A DNA stretch of 5,918 nt from Flavobacteriales bacterium (lineage in GTDB: Bacteria; Bacteroidota; Bacteroidia; Flavobacteriales_F; PHOS-HE28), in the NCBI GenBank assembly GCA_024640205.1, contig JAHEFL010000131.1, positions 1 to 5,918 on the forward strand. The letters run 5' to 3'. A program made the translations under genes and the position numbers. Positions within the stretch are counted from its first letter, which is position 1; every line of letters starts with the position of its first letter. The notes under the pieces are model-generated. The model was given only the letters and a program-made list of their open reading frames with translations, made no database searches and was not told where the DNA came from. This document shows, in pieces, positions 5,206 through 5,918 of the stretch.

Positions 5206-5918
5206 ATGCACGTCATTCACACCTTCACTGGTCACAAAGGGCCGGTCTATGATCTGATACTCGGTACCGAGAAGGACACTTTCCTGAGTGGAAGCGGGGA
5301 TGGGAAGGTGGTGCGCTGGTCCATCCAGGCTCCCGATCAAGGTGAGGTACTGGCTACCGTGGACCAAGCCATTTTCTCGTTGTTCCTGGAAGCGGGGACC
5401 GGCATGTTGCTGATCGGAACGGAAGGTGGGGATCTGCATGTCGTGGACGTGAACCAAGGACGGGAGATCCATCGTTTCCAGGTCCATCAAAAAGGGATCT
5501 TCCGGATCATCGATCTCGGCGACGGCAAGGTGGCTTGCGCTGGTGGGGATGGCTGTTTGAGCATCTGGCGGGCGAACGTCCAGGCACCAGGATTGGCCTT
5601 TCTGCGGAACATACCGATCATGGAAGGCAAGATCAGGGACCTTGCGCTCTCCCCTGATGGTGGTTCGCTGGCCTTGGCCTGCGGCGACGGGACCATTCGT
5701 ATCCTCGAGACCGTACACTTCAATGAGATCGGAACGCTGGAGCATCCTGATATCGGGAAGGGTTCCATCCCTGTGGGCTATTCCGGAGTGGCTTATCATC
5801 CTGCGAAGCCCGTGCTCCTCAGTGGGGGCAAGGATGGGCACTTGCGCGCCTGGCACACGGGAGAAGGTTATCGCCAACTGCATGCCCTGCCAGCTCATAA
5901 AGGTGGGATCTATCGGAT
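5206..5918 (+). CDS. WD40-repeat beta-propeller protein (3' end outside the window)
   Basis: An open frame of 237 codons runs from the ATG at 5206 to the window edge without a stop. It encodes successive WD40-like blades. The first (about 5-39) has GHKGPVYDL and SGDGKVVRW. The second (about 47-82) ends in GGDLHVVDV. The third (about 87-122) ends in GGDGCLSIW. The fourth (about 132-168) has LALSPDGG and CGDGTIRIL. The fifth (about 174-217) has GVAYHPAKP and GGKDGHLRAW. A sixth begins at LHALPAHKGGIYR just before the cut. No signal peptide or membrane helix is visible, so it is probably cytoplasmic. WD40 propellers are scaffolds, and no partner can be named. A seven-blade propeller would finish with roughly 60 more residues. 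It lies 54 bp after the WbqC-family gene on the same strand and may be cotranscribed or have its own promoter. Confidence 0.87.
   Translation, partial: MHVIHTFTGHKGPVYDLILGTEKDTFLSGSGDGKVVRWSIQAPDQGEVLATVDQAIFSLFLEAGTGMLLIGTEGGDLHVVDVNQGREIHRFQVHQKGIFRIIDLGDGKVACAGGDGCLSIWRANVQAPGLAFLRNIPIMEGKIRDLALSPDGGSLALACGDGTIRILETVHFNEIGTLEHPDIGKGSIPVGYSGVAYHPAKPVLLSGGKDGHLRAWHTGEGYRQLHALPAHKGGIYR

Noticed and set aside
4750..5898. 382-codon open frame on the minus strand, antisense to the WbqC-family and WD40 genes
   Set aside because: Its codons are in exact register with those of both plus-strand genes. An antisense stop would need TTA, CTA or TCA in the sense strand, codons these GC-rich genes rarely use. 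The translation has no recognisable domain and crosses two well-supported genes.

Overview
The window looks like a dense chromosomal segment from a moderately GC-rich member of the Bacteroidota, most likely a Flavobacteriales-type lineage. Four things suggest this. Start codons lack Shine-Dalgarno sequences. Several starts follow close behind boxes resembling the Bacteroidota -7 element (TAnnTTTG). A WbqC-family protein with Bacteroidota-style motifs is present, and so is a two-domain NlpE-like lipoprotein. The taxonomic call is an inference from sequence style, not from a marker gene.

Left half (109-3745, + strand): a tight run of four genes that reads as one operon. The first encodes a Tat-exported molybdopterin sulfite dehydrogenase/oxidase (SorA-like). 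The second, overlapping it by the 4 bp ATGA, encodes a membrane-anchored monohaem cytochrome c that is its likely electron acceptor. The third, overlapping by 22 bp (or by TTGA with an alternative start), encodes a two-domain rhodanese with a lipoprotein signal. The fourth starts 3 bp later and encodes an integral-membrane fatty acid hydroxylase/sterol desaturase family protein with the full set of histidine boxes. The first three make biochemical sense together outside the cytoplasmic membrane: a thiosulfate:acceptor sulfurtransferase releases sulfite, the molybdoenzyme oxidises it to sulfate, and the cytochrome carries electrons to the respiratory chain. The job of the hydroxylase is unknown; a link to sulfonolipids or other membrane lipids is only a hypothesis. 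A 36-codon open frame at 2-112 ends in another ATGA overlap with the sulfite dehydrogenase start, so the operon may begin upstream of the window.

Middle (3729-4454, - strand): an NlpE-like copper-resistance/envelope-stress lipoprotein gene, convergent with the hydroxylase gene and overlapping its 3' end by 17 bp.

Right part (4489-5918, + strand): a WbqC-family gene read divergently from the NlpE-like gene across only 34 bp, then a 54-bp gap and a WD40-repeat protein gene cut off by the window end. The WD40 gene has no stop inside the window and so is easy to miss.

No tRNA, rRNA, CRISPR array, insertion sequence or convincing hairpin terminator was seen. No stretch longer than about 110 bases lacks a gene. 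I found no clearly new system. The most interesting items are the sulfite-oxidation/rhodanese/lipid-hydroxylase operon and the extremely short leaders.
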